DNA of 64,000 bases. Source: Punctularia strigosozonata HHB-11173 SS5. Lineage: Eukaryota > Basidiomycota > Agaricomycetes > Corticiales > Punctulariaceae. This document shows, piece after piece, positions 15,132-26,661 of the stretch (position 1 is its first letter; every line of letters starts with the position of its first letter). The notes below the pieces were generated by a model. The model saw only the letters and a program-made list of their open reading frames with translations. It did not search any database and was not told the DNA's origin. Position numbers and translations under genes: made by a program. The stretch is from positions 1,328,800-1,392,799 of the forward strand of contig NW_006767436.1 in assembly GCF_000264995.1 (NCBI RefSeq). The letters run 5' to 3'.

Positions 15132-18100
15132 ATGAACTCATATGGTCGGCCTCGAAGACACCGCGACAAGGGTCGCGACGAAGACCGTACGACCCGTGGT
15201 GGCTCCCGCAGAGATGACCGTGTCGATGAGTATTCGGCGTCGTACAGCTATGCCCATCCTACAGAAAGCTACCGAACGTCTTCAACGTACGAATTGGACA
15301 GAGAGCCGAGTTCATCCACCCGTCGCGCCGACGACTGGAGGCACGAAGACGGATATGGACATCAGTCATCGGACCCGTTTGGGCGGAGCGTGAGGGAGCC
15401 GACGTATGAACATCCTGACCCCCGTGAAGACAGCGGTTGGAATGGGCGTGCACATCACTCGTCGTCAAATGCTCAATGGCCTGACCGCTACGAGACGAAG
15501 TCATATACAGAGTCCAGGGACTGGTACGATCGAGGTCCTGAAGTTTATGCAGAAGACACTCGGAGCGATCAATACCATGCTGAGCGAGGCCGGTCCAGGG
15601 CCGACGAACGGGGCAGATACGACGACGCGTACGAACGCCCTAGGGATTACGAGGGGGAATGGCGCCAATCGACGCGGCCTAGTGCGCAGCATGATGATGG
15701 ATGGACCGATGCACCACGAAGGCAATGGGGTAACTCACACAATGCAACTTCCTCTCGGGAGCCGGCGGAGGATCGTTCTTGGGAACCGGCCGCGTCCTGG
15801 CGTTCTCGAGAGGCGTCCAGCTATACGCCGAAGAACCAACAAAATTATCGAAATAATTACAACAACAAGAAGTCGAAAAAGAACAGGAACAACTTCAATC
15901 CGCGGAAACAGCAAAGGGAACGTACCCACGACGAGGGACCAAACAAGTGAGTAGCCACTTTGCTCGGCATCCATCGTTGCTCAAGCGCCCATCAGTTGGA
16001 CTCGGCGCACACCTGCCGGGACTTCCTCAAAAAATGACAAAACCTCTAAGAAGCGCCGCCAGCGATCCCCTTCGCGTTCAAGATCCCGCTCTCGTTCACG
16101 TTCGCCAGCTGCATCTCATTACTCCCGTCGAACCAGTCGCAGTCGTTCACCTGCATGGTCCGAGACTTCCAAGCGAAGAAAGCGCGATTCCAGCTTGACC
16201 GATCGGCGCAGTCGGAGTCCGGAAGACAGGCGGACGCCTCGAAAGCCTCAAGGGCGCCCATCTCGTCGTACGCCTTCTCGTTCGTCTAGATCGCCAGCAG
16301 AGAGCCGCGGGCGTGGACGGCGTCCCAGTGTCTCGTCCATTTCAAGCCCTGGGCGAAGCAGAAGCAGATCCAGGAGTCATAGCCCCCTGAATCGCCCGAA
16401 ACCCAAGCATCGTTTACCTCCAGCGACTTCCGTTGACAGTATATCATTGTCGAAGGCGACTCTGCTCAAGACATCGAAGGAGCTGCTTCCCCGTGAAGGG
16501 GGCAAGGACCGCATTGCCCCGATTAGCCTGAAGCACACGAACGGCAGGCATGCTGAACAAGCAGCAGCGGCAGCCGGAAATGCAAATGTCCATGCTAATT
16601 CGGTAGATGTATCAATCGGAGCCACGAGTATGGGCCCCCCACCTCAGCCTACGCCGAATGCCGGTACCATCACGGTTGTAGGCGCACCCCCTGCAAAGTC
16701 ATCTCCACCCATGTTCTCCGCGCGTCCCGCAGGGAAACCTGGTTTCCGGCCCATCGGCGCTGCGAGCTCGTCGATGAAACGATTCTTTCCCTCGGACGAA
16801 GAGGAGGATACTGCTGCAAGCGCTACTACAACTACCGCCTCCGTTCAACCCACCGTCGTTGGGAGAGTAGAACATGCTGCTGAACGCACTCCTGAGCGGG
16901 ACAATAGTCCATCAACCCGAGCTCAATCTAATGGCGTCCGGTCTGGGCGAGAATCAACAGAACCCTCACGAGGACACACGCCGGTCTCTACCGACGCCGA
17001 GCAGGCCGTCCCTGCTCAGACGGTAGGAGCGACCAAACGGGCGAATGACGGAGACATGACCAGCGACGTCAGCAATGAGAATTTGCCCGGGACAGATCGC
17101 GCGGGGCAAATTACCCCTTCGCCGCTGCCGCTGCCGCCGCCGCCACCGCAGGAACTCTACTCCATTGTCAGCCAGGTCGGTGAAGGGACGTTCGGCAAAG
17201 TTTACAAGGCTCGGAACGCTGTAACTGGTGTTCATGTCGCTCTCAAACGCATTCGGATGGAAGCGGAGCGCGATGGCTTCCCTGTGACGGCGATGCGAGA
17301 AATCAAGCTCTTGCAGTCGCTCAGACACGAGAACATCGTGCGCCTGTACGAGATGATGGTCTCTAATGGTGTGTGAATTGTCCGAAACACGATTGTGTCC
17401 ACTGAAACTTGCCTCATCAGGCAACGTGTATATGGTTTTCGAGTATATGGACCACGATCTTACGGGTATCCTGTCGCAAACACAGTTCTCATTCACGGAT
17501 GCCAACTTGAAATCGCTGTGCCAGCAAATGCTTGCTGGTCTCGCCTATCTCCATCACAAAGGTGTTATACACCGCGACATTAAGGGCTCGAACATACTCG
17601 TGAACAATCGTGGAGAATTGAAGCTTGCTGACTTCGGTCTCGCACGTTTCTATCAGAAGCGGCGAAGAAGCGATTACACCAACCGAGTTATCACGCTCTG
17701 GTACCGGCCGCCAGAACTGCTCTATGGCGCGACTGTATATGGACCTGAAGTTGACATGTGGAGCGCAGGGTGTGTATTCTCAGGCGTTGGCCCAGCACCC
17801 ATCTCATCGTTACCATAGATGTATCATGCTCGAGCTGTTTACAAAGAAGCCAGTCTTCCAGGGCAACGATGAGATCCACCAGTTGGACGTCATCTTCAAG
17901 ATATTGGGCACACCGACCACTGAACGATGGCCAGGCGTGACCGAGCTGCCGTGGTTTGAATTGGTGAAGCCGAAGGAAGTTATCCCAAATCACTTTCGGG
18001 GTTTGTTCCAAAAGTATGTGTCCAAAGACGCATATATGGCAACGGTGTTGACCTTGACTTGTGTATAGGTGGATGTCACCAGCCGCCCTCGATCTAGCGG

Positions 18101-18350
18101 AGCAACTGCTTGATTATGAGCCCTCGCGACGCATCAGTGCGGTGCAAGCTCTCGATGCGCCTTACTTCACACAAGAAGATCCGCCCGCTGTGTTACCCAC
18201 CGAGTAAGTCGGAATAACCCATCCGATTCCCATTGCCTCACTCGCGACATACATAGCCTCTCAAGCCTTGAAGGAGAGTGGCACGAGCTTGAGACCAAGC
18301 GCGAGCGAGCGAAGAAGAAGCGAAAGACCGAGGGTCCCGGTCAGGCGTGA
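15132..18350 (+). CDS. CTK1: Ctk1/CDK12-like CTD kinase with RS-rich N-terminal arm
   Basis: This is a cyclin-dependent kinase expected to phosphorylate the RNA polymerase II C-terminal domain during elongation. The first exon encodes a low-complexity arm rich in Arg, Ser, Asp and Tyr, starting [18 protein letters not shown] and turning Asn/Lys-rich near 15830-15930. The second exon opens with RS repeats ([17 protein letters not shown], about 16063-16115) and Pro/Ser-rich sequence. The kinase domain starts near 17158: [18 protein letters not shown], a PITAIRE-type helix reading [28 protein letters not shown], and T-loop [14 protein letters not shown]. These are hallmarks of the Ctk1/Cdk12 branch. 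Introns interrupt at about 15949, 17368, 17770, 18014 and 18207. The protein ends with a basic [13 protein letters not shown] tail, TGA at 18348-18350. The RS arm resembles that of metazoan CDK12. Confidence 0.92.
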
Positions 18351-18442
18351 TATACACACGCTGATAGCGTTTGCAGTGTACCCATTCTGACTATCATCCT
18401 CCATACTCTACACGGCGCTAGTACAAGATGCATGAATCAGGT

Positions 18443-19914
18443 TCAGGCTTGAGATGCCGCTGCTAGCCGTGCAGCCCTCTTTTCGGTGAGGTGCTGCACG
18501 ATGGACTCGACGTTGGCGGCCGTCATGCGGATCTGCATATCCCATTGCTTGGTGAACGGGGCGCCGGTATCTTCCTCCTCTTGCTCGACATCGCCGAGGC
18601 CGCCGGCCTTGCCCTGGGCATTGTCTTCCTCGCGCTCGCTCTCGAACCATATGAGCTTGTCAACCTGGTCGATCGAGGCCTTAAGACGTCCTTGCTCGAT
18701 CATCTTGCGCGCCATCGTCTCGGCCGCACCAGGGGTGAGGTCGAGCAGCGCACCTAGGCCGCGGAAGGTGATGTTCTTGTAGATTTTCGAGCTCGCGAGC
18801 AGGTTGTGCTCGAGCACGGCGCGGTCCAGCACGGTCGACGGGCCCCTTCGCGTGCTCACGTTGGGCTCTTTGTCATCGTCGTTGTCATCATCAGCCTCGA
18901 CCGCGGCTGCGAGCCGCTCGTTGACCGAGAGCGAGATCTTCGCGAGCTGGTGGGGCTTGAGTGTCTTCTCGAACTCCTTGACTTCGGCCGGGCGGAGAAT
19001 GTGGTCGAGAAACATCTTGGAGAGGATGTTGTGCGTTGGGAGCTCGGACGTGCGCTCGTCGCGGCAGAGGGAAGCGAGGAGTCGGGAGCGGTTTGGGCCG
19101 GCGGGGGCGAGGACGGCGCAGGTGACGGCGGCGGAGAGCATGAACTGGCGTTCGTCCTCGTCAATCTCGCCTGTCCAGGAGAGGTCGTGGTAACGTGCGG
19201 CAGCTTCGAGGAAACGCCGGCTATAGTCCATGATGCGGGCCTGGCAGAGCTTGAAGGAGAGGAGGGTCGCCTTGTCCTGGCATGAGCCGACAAGGAGCGC
19301 GGCGCGGTTATAGTACGTCTCGGCTTGGACGGAGTCTTCGTCTTCGAGGAGGAGGCGGATGATGTAGACGTAGAGCTTGAATTTCTCTTCGTCGTTGCCT
19401 GTCCTATAGGTGGCTACCTGTCAGGAAACTGTAGGCGGCGACCTGAGCGGCGTGGTTCACCTGTTGGCAGAATCAAGCGAAATGCCCATGAGCACTCGTG
19501 CGGCTTCACTCCATTCCTCCTCCGATTCCAGGATTTCTGCCAACTGATATCGCAGGGCGTTCACCTAGTGGGGCGAACGTGGGTATCAGAGCACGGAAGG
19601 TGGACGGACGCGATCAAACTCGCCTGCTCTTCGTAGCTCACTAGCCGCGGCTGTACGACGTCGAGGGTAATCTGGACGACCTTTTTCCGTAGGTCGCTGT
19701 CCGAGATGTCCTTGAACTTCTTCACGATCTCGGAGAGCACCTGGCGGCCGACAACCACGCTATCTTGATTGACGACCGATTCCACGAGAGCGTGCAGATC
19801 TCGAGAGAACGTTGGCTGACTGGTCGTAGCAAAGACATCGTTCACGAGTGCTTGGTAGGCGGCGCCCTTGTCCTTCTGATAGAGTGCGGCGACCTGGGCG
19901 AGTTTCTGGTCCAT
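18443..19914 (-). CDS. CSN4: COP9 signalosome subunit 4
   Basis: CSN4 is a PCI-domain subunit of the COP9 signalosome, which removes Nedd8 from cullins. The minus-strand protein starts MDQKLAQVAALYQKDKG, then ALVESVVNQDSVVVGRQVL and helical repeats. After introns near 19560-19620 and 19390-19470 it continues MDYSRRFLEAAARYHDLSW, a segment diagnostic of CSN4. It goes on through the PCI winged helix (ITFRGLGALLDLTPGAAET, DQVDKLIWFES) to the C-terminal helix SIVQHLTEKRAARLAAASQA. An acidic loop (ADDDNDDDKEP) sits before the winged helix. Its stop lies 92 bp from that of the convergent CTD kinase. The ATG at 19912-19914 matches the usual family N-terminus. Confidence 0.93.
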
Positions 19915-20436
19915 CGTGTGGCGGGGACACGGTCAATGGTGGCGGTGCATCACCGGGCGACTAATAGCGCGTCTCTCGAGGCCGTCTCGCGCTCGTTCTC
20001 AACATCCGTGACTGTGGTGCATCTTTGGTGCACTTGCTGTGGGTCTGGTGAGATACGGCGTCTGCTCTTTGATTATCATCAGCTGGGCTGAGAGGCTCGC
20101 ACGGCATTTGCTGAGGTGGACGGCCTGTGAGAGGCTGCATCTTCCCTCGCCCGCCCGGTCGCCATCACGACTTGATACCCAATCACGCCCGACGGCGCCC
20201 CCGGCTCTCTTAAGCACCTTTCGCCTTCCCTCGCACGTCGTGCTCCTACGGCTGCCCTGCTCGTGCTCGTAGCTGCTCGTGCCCTTCTCCTTTCGTTCCG
20301 ACGACTGCAAAGACGACCCCAGCGTCCTTCCAGCTAAGCTGCTAGACGGCTTCCTGCGACCCCCCTCTCACCTTCTTCGTCCTTCGTTCCTTTCACCGCT
20401 TCTTCAATTTCAGAGATTTGTTTGCCACCCGGAGTG
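19915..20436. promoter_or_regulatory. Divergent promoter region, CSN4 / YP-repeat gene
   Basis: This 522-bp gap lies between the CSN4 start and the start of the repeat protein, which are transcribed in opposite directions. The half nearest the repeat gene is strongly pyrimidine-rich (about 20290-20410), a common feature of fungal transcription start regions. No TATA box is obvious. Confidence 0.45.
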
Positions 20437-23400
20437 ATGTCTCGTCTCACCAATCCCGTCTTCAACAAGCCCTCGCCCTTCGACGTCCCTCGCCCGGCCC
20501 ACCCGCTCAGCCCGCCAGACACCGAGTCCGAGTTCATGGCCGCCCACCACCTCTCCCACGCGACCGTCCCGATACAGATGGCGTCTAGCGGCCTTGGGTT
20601 AGAGACCGAGCCTGCGACAAGCCACGCCCCGGTGCCAGGATCTTCGACCAACCCGACGGAGACTCCCGGGGCTCGGTTGCGACGGGTCGCCTACATCAAC
20701 TCTGGACTGCGGGACACGAGGGACCGCGAGAGCCGTGACCGCTCAGCACAGAGAAATCTTCGCTGGCTCGTCGTCGTTCTCCCTCCTGCTACAATTTCGG
20801 AGGCGCAGAGTCACCACGTCGGACACACGCTCTCGACCGGGCCGCAACACCGTCTGTCGCACGGGATCCTGATGCCGTTGTTCCCTACAGTGAGTACTCG
20901 CATTTGGTGCCATCAGCGATTATGTTTGGTTCTGACTGCACTCTCAGATGTACGGTCAGCTCACGGCGATTGCGAAAGAGTTCAGCTTCCCGAGCACCAC
21001 AGGGATATGCCTGTATTTGCACATGACGGAGGCCGGGATCACGATGACTCCCCGCATCTCGGAGGAAACCTGGTCGCTCCTCTGGGGACACCTGTTCGAC
21101 GCCCGGGCACCTCAGGCCCCTGCACATCCACTCCCGATTGGCGGCCGCATCGAGTTCGATCTCGACCTCCGCAAAGCAAGGTGGTACGAGCCTTGGCTGA
21201 CCGCGTCTCGCAGGGAGGCCGCCGACCTCCCCATCTCGGTGCCTCCGTCGCTCTCACATTGGCGACACGATAGCCGGGGCAGCGTGGGCCTCGGAGACGA
21301 CCGTCGGAGTTATGTTGAAGAGAGCTCGCCCGACGACGTCCCCGACGCCGCGTCCATCATCCAGCGAACCCCTGCGCAGCGACATGTACCGCGCAAATTA
21401 TCGCTCCTCGACCGATTCGAGACCGCCTCTCAGCTCTCCTTCAGAGCTCCCGTGCCGCCCCCGCTGCGCCCCTCTCCACCGTACTCCGAACAGATCCCGC
21501 CCGAGCAGCGGAGTCACACGCTGACGCCGATCGCTCAACAGGAGGAGCCGCAGTCCGCGAAGCGCGACCTCGAATCGCGCGTGAACACCTGGCGGGAGAG
21601 TGCGACGGTGCTCAAGACACCCATGGCCGCGCGTGGGCAGGTCAGCCTCGACCCGGCAAACCTGCCCAACTCGGTTTCGCTCAATGACCCGATTATCGCC
21701 CGCGCAGCAGCAGAGGAGGAGGAGGTGCAGTCCGAGCTCAACTTAGACGACTTCACGTGGAGCATCTCGAGCGCGGGGCCACCGAGCGACGCGAGCATAT
21801 CCCCGGTCGCCTGGGAATACGTCCTGTCTCCGCATCTCGACAGGCGCCTGCAGGGCTCCGTGTGCCTCACGCCGTCTGTGTGCACATCATTCGGCCCGGA
21901 GGACTACGACGTCGAGTACTCGCCCGTCTCGAACGCCTGGCGGTTGCCTAGCCCAGATCTCGGCATGCGCATGATGTCGGATTGCCCGCCCACGCCGACG
22001 ACGGCGACAAGCTGGGGCCCCGCTTCCTGGCCAGCGTCGCCCGCAGAGTACAGCCGCCCGCCGTCCGTACACCTTGGCGACCGCGCTGTCTTCAGCCGTC
22101 CAGCGACACCGACGACCGCCACGAGCTGGGGACCGCCTTCGTGGCCCGCGTCTCCCGCGCTGAGCACCTTCAGTCGCGCGTCCTCGGTTGATCTTGGACA
22201 TCGCGCGATGTTCTCCCCCGTCCACGGCCACTTTGCCCTGCCGGCTCGTAGCCTCGTCTTCCCTTACTACAACGCTTGGAAAGGCGCTGTGTGGAATCAC
22301 GTCTGGCCTTACACAGCTCATCGGGAGGTCGTGCCAAAGACCGCTCCTGGTGAACCCCATGGGGACGCAGCCTACCCGTATCTTCGCTTGTACGCTGCTG
22401 CATATCCTCATTTCGACCTGTACCCGCCGAAGGCAGGCGAGCTCAAGGTGGACGTGTCCAAGTCGCTGCCCGTCAGCCTCATCGCGAGGTATCCGGCTTT
22501 CAACCTTTACCCGGCGGTATATCCCAACATCGAGTTGTATCCGGTTGTGCCGCGGATAGAGCGTGTCAAGGCTTCGAGGACAACCGGAGTAGCTGTCAAG
22601 CTTGCGAAGGAGTACCCAATCCTCGACATCTGTGAGTTATGTCCTCCGCCGTGACTGAACTGGACTGATCGCTATGGTAGACCCGGCCGTGTATCCTTAC
22701 AACGTTTCAGATATATATGCTCCGGTTGCTGTTGATGAATCGTCGTACTACAAGTCGCAGTCGGTCGTCTTGCGTGCTGCCTACCCTGCGTTCAATCTCT
22801 ACCCGGCAAGCTACCCAACAATCTGCATATATCCGAGCGCGACTGGGCTCATTGCTGCGAATGCGCTGAACGTGCATCGAATTCGCATCGCTTCCCGTCA
22901 GGCATCTCGAGAGTACCCGGATTTCGACCTTTATCCCGCTGACCAGAGGATTGACGATACGTACTACTACAAGAGTCTTCGCGTCCTCCTAGATGGCGCC
23001 TCTATGTTGTACCCTGCATTCGACATCTACCCCGGCCGGGACCAATCTTCGTTCATCCACCGCCAAACAGTGGTTGGGCAGTACCCTGACATAGTCCTGT
23101 ACCCCCAGGGACAAAAGATCGACGATACGTTTTACTACAAGTCCCTTTCGGTCTCGCTGAGCGGCGCTGTTTCGCATTATCCTCATTTGGTCATCTACCC
23201 GTCGCAGGAAGTCTCGTCGCCGATCTCGCCGAATGCACGCAAAGCCCCGCCCACCAGGATCATTGCTGGAGGAAACAACGTCCGAAGGCCTCTCAAGTCC
23301 CCGATGCCAATTCGTCGGCGGTTGTCCATCACGAGGGCGCCCATGCCCCCCGTTCCACGTCTGCCGCGCACTGCCCAGATGATGCCCATGAGCCCTCGCC

Positions 23401-25238
23401 TGCCACCGCCAAGACGTGAGCGGGCCGACACGTTGAACAGCACTCCGGTCTCTTTGTCGACGTATCCCCATCTTTGCATTTGTGAGTCTTGCAACATGGG
23501 GCGTCCCTCCGATTTCTCAATCTTGTTTTTGCCTTAGATCCAGCGGCTTATCCCCATCTGGAGATATATCCGGCTGTGGCGGCATGCTTGGAGGAGCCAT
23601 TGTCGTGGACGGGCTTTGATACGGTGTATCCTGCCTTTGATCTCTGTAAGCTCCTTCCCTTGCATGCGCTCGACCCATTTGGTTAACACTAGGTTAGATC
23701 CAGCTGTGTATCCACAATTCAGCATTTATCCTGCTGTGATCGTCGCTGAGGATGCACCCTCCTGGACTGGCTTCGACGTTGTTTATCCCTTCTTACGTAT
23801 CTGTGAGCGCACCCCGTTCTTTTCATCCGTCCTTCCGCTGACAATTATGAAGATCCTGCTGTGTATCCCCATCTAGAGATTTACCCGATGGCAAGTTTGG
23901 CTGGCGAAGACGTAGAGCTTGTTGCCATGTACCCCATCATGTGCATCTGTGAGCGAGGTCATTATTTCAAGCCGTCCACTTAGTGATCTCGACGCCCCAG
24001 ATCCGTCACAATATCCGTACTTCGAGATTTATCCGGGTGAGGTTTGCGACGGCAGTGTTGAGGCATATCAGAAATCGACGTCCGTGGTCCTTGCACCTGC
24101 CTACCCCGCCTTCAATAATTGTGAGTTTTCTAGGCTTCGCCCATTGTCTGATTCTGAACGTGATTGTAGATCCGGCGCAGTATCCCGCGTTCGAGATCTA
24201 TCCAGGGGAGGTTTCCATGGGGGAACTGACTTTATGCCGACCATTGTCTGTTAGACTTCCGGCAAAGTATCCTGCTTTCCAGATATGTCAGTGCAATGAT
24301 AGCTGCTTCTTCAGGCCGTGTACTGATTCCAAGCCTTTCAGACGCTGCTGAATACCCGTGCTTCGCGATCTATCCTGGCTCGACGCATGCTCCCGCTGTA
24401 TACGGACGTCATCACCGCTCCCACAGGGAGCTCCACGATGAAGTTGTCGCGCACTTCCCCGGTCTTTTTCGTCGCCGAATCCATACCCACGCGCAGCTAC
24501 ATGATCAAGTGATGAGCGAGGGTGGCATGAACTCCATTACTCAGGTAGAATCACCGCGCTCAGTGGTATCCGTTCCGATATCCCGCTCCCGTTCCGGAAG
24601 CCTAAGCTCACGACCGGCCGCGCCGTCTCTTGCGGCTGTGCCCGCAAGAATGGGTCCACCATCACCTGCGCCCTCGAGGAGGTTACCACCGATACCTGCC
24701 AGCCCTTTAACACCTGATATGAAGCTCGCGACTGCACCTTCGACCACCCTCCCTTCAAGCCGTTCCGCCGGATTGGGTCGCCACTTGTCCTCTGCCACTC
24801 GGCCGTTACCAAGCATCAGGGGTACAATGACCAGCATGTCATCACTTCCAGACAGTGCAGAGTCATCGAAACTAGAGTCGATGCCCGCACCGCATCCTAC
24901 TGCGGAATCGCTTGACCGCTCAAGGTCGTTGTCAAGTGCTACGAGACCTCACGCGCTGATGAAGCGGAATAGCCTGGTCCTGGAGCGAGCCCGCGCATTC
25001 AACACTGCGACCAATTCAACAAGTCAGTGTGATGACCCATTAGATATCCGCCGATACTCATTCGATTCATTCCATCTTTCTAGGTAACGCACCCGACCAT
25101 CCCATGCGAATCACTAAGGAAGCGTTGGCACAATTCCCTATGCCTCCGCGTCCCCCCTTGCCTTCTGCGCCCAACGCTGGGGGTGCCAGACCTGTCTCCG
25201 TCGCGAAGCTGGACCGGTCCAAGTTCCCCTTCGCATAA
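20437..25238 (+). CDS. Unnamed protein with about 24 Tyr-Pro repeat boxes in symmetric exons
   Basis: I do not recognise this family. Ten exons can be traced: 20437-20889, 20948-22631, 22681-23481, 23538-23645, 23698-23802, 23853-23948, 24001-24120, 24170-24286, 24342-25022, 25084-25238. The N-terminal part is globular-looking (YGQLTAIAKEFSFPSTTGI, ETWSLLWGHLFDARAP). A Ser/Pro-rich region with two copies of TPTTATSWGPxSWPASPA (about 21990-22165) follows. From about 22370 to 24390 the protein is a run of boxes of the form YP-x-hydrophobic-x-hydrophobic-YP, such as YPAFNLYP, YPNIELYP, YPDFDLYP and YPHLEIYP. Every intron from 22632 to 24341 cuts the same Tyr codon after its first base (phase 1), so exons 3-8 are all symmetric and each small one carries two boxes. 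The tail is Pro/Ser-rich, basic and probably disordered. There is no signal peptide or membrane helix. Function is unknown. Confidence 0.85.
21978..22178 (+). repeat. Two-copy direct repeat inside the YP-repeat gene
   Basis: Two adjacent units of about 40 codons each carry TPTTATSWGPASWPASPA or TPTTATSWGPPSWPASPA. Each is followed by a Ser-rich stretch and a conserved SV-x-LG-x-RA-x-FS end. It looks like an in-frame tandem duplication inside exon 2, separate from the Tyr-Pro boxes downstream. Confidence 0.75.
22370..24395 (+). repeat. Array of Tyr-Pro boxes with co-duplicated introns
   Basis: About 24 boxes follow the pattern YP-x-[FILV]-x-[ILV]-Y. In the distal part each exon (23538-23645, 23698-23802, 23853-23948, 24001-24120, 24170-24286) contains two boxes, is an exact multiple of three (108, 105, 96, 120 and 117 nt) and is flanked by phase-1 introns of 50-55 nt. 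Six of the seven incoming exons begin with an ATCC or ACCC-type sequence completing Tyr-Pro; the one at 24342 starts with ACGC and gives Tyr-Ala. The layout is best explained by repeated duplication of an exon together with its intron. Confidence 0.85.
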
Positions 25239-25499
25239 TAGATGAGCGTGGCCACGTTTTCATCTTCGTAGCATAGGATCAGACTCCCCCGACTTCATTA
25301 GCTATCTCTGCTTTCACGCCCTCTTCTTTATGATTGTAACTTATGTACGCGCTGGATGTTCGTCTTATTCTACATTGCAAATGGTGGTCGTTATCGAAAC
25401 CGGAGCATGAACTGAGCAAACATGGATGGGTAGAGTGGACGAAGGCAAACGCGAACAATGACAGAGGAATGTGATGGTGATAATACCATATCGTACGCT
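25239..25499. other. Convergent 3' intergenic region, YP-repeat gene / PUB gene
   Basis: 261 bp carry the two 3' ends. No further feature is seen. Confidence 0.4.
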
Positions 25500-26606
25500 T
25501 CATACACGCGGCCCATTGCCGTCGTACGCCGGTGGGTCATCATCAGCTTCTGCTGGACTCGAGTCGGTGAGGCGATACCCGCTTCCCGGCATCCTACGAG
25601 TTGACCCCGGTATGTCCAGTTCGTCAGAGCCGTCGTCAGAACCGGCCCTGGCAACGGTCACTCCACGAGCTGCGGCTGCTGCTCGTGCCTCTCTCAATTG
25701 TTTCTCACGCTCGTCGCGCAGTAACTTAGCTTTACGGTCATCAATGAATGCCAGATGAACCTGCATATTGACTCAGATGGATCCTCATAGTCATCACAGG
25801 GTGCGATACGAACGTTCTTTGCCACCGCATCGGCGGCGGCTTTCTCTTCTTTCTTGGCCCGTTCTTGTCGTGTCATCTTCCCGGTCTGTAACTCTAGTGC
25901 TTCCCTCAACATCGCCGCGCCTATCCGCAGGTCATCCATGTGCCGCTGGTTAAAGACGTAGTACGGCTGGAAATTCTTGACTTCGGCTCGGAAACCAAGC
26001 TGTTCATGCGCCGTTCAGTAGATGTGTGGCGCTCCGGCCGTAGATATGATGATACTGACTGCAATGGCATACTCGAGGACGCCTTGTCTTTCCACTACCT
26101 TCTTCTTGATTGTGTCGTTGGTTGGTTTGAACTGTTGGAACTTTGGATTTTCAGGTTCACGCAACAGATTCTCAGCCAGCGTAGAGAGAATCTAGCAGAA
26201 TGCGCCACTCAATGTTAATATGAGATCCCACAGGAGGCAGCAATGTAGGTCGCTTAAGCACTTTCAAGGAGTCGACGGCCTGCTCGCGACCGTTGGGCCG
26301 CATGATGCCTGGATCGATCAATCTTCTAAACGCTTGACGTTTCTCTCGCTCTGCACCGAATGCTGCGTCTGAATCAGGGGTAGCTTGCTGAATTCGACGT
26401 TCAGCAGCAGAAGCGGCTGCTATAAGGGCCTGTCTTCTGTCCTCCGAGGGGGTGGGTGAGGACACCTGGCCAGGATGCCCAAGCTGTGAGGTCGGTGTAG
26501 TAGCCACTGGATCAGACCAAGCCTCAGACCTCTCTGTGACTCAAACGCGCACGCGTAACGGTCACGTTATCGGTACGGATCCAACAAAGCGTCCCGATTC
26601 CCTCAT
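25500..26606 (-). CDS. PUB-domain protein (probable p97/Cdc48 cofactor)
   Basis: Minus-strand exons give RRQALIAAASAAERRIQQ, DPGIMRPNGREQAVDSLKVL, then LAENLLREPENPKFQQFK, NDTIKKKVVERQGVLEYAIA, VGFRAEVKNFQPYYVF. This is a PUB (PUG) domain as in UBXN6 and peptide N-glycanase, which binds the tail of the AAA ATPase p97/Cdc48. After it come a coiled-coil-like basic stretch (RQERAKKEEKAAADAVAK, DDRKAKLLRDEREKQLREAR) and a Ser/Asp/Pro-rich end, stop at 25500-25502. No UBX or transglutaminase domain follows, so it is neither a full UBXN6 nor an N-glycanase. The start is uncertain: the clear frame opens at about 26553. An ATG at 26604-26606 spliced to it through a 50-60 nt intron is my best model, leaving only 55 bp to the lipase stop upstream. 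Confidence 0.72.
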
Positions 26607-26661
26607 GAGTATAGGTACTAAGTTAGTGCATATCGTACATGGTGGCGATTATAATTTCTCG

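Noticed and set aside
18804-19285. Open frames on the plus strand opposite CSN4
   Set aside because: Antisense of a clearly conserved PCI-domain gene.
23538-24341. Regularly spaced repeats that might suggest a CRISPR-like or satellite array
   Set aside because: The repeats are coding boxes separated by spliceable introns, and the repeats diverge as coding sequence does; this is a eukaryotic gene.
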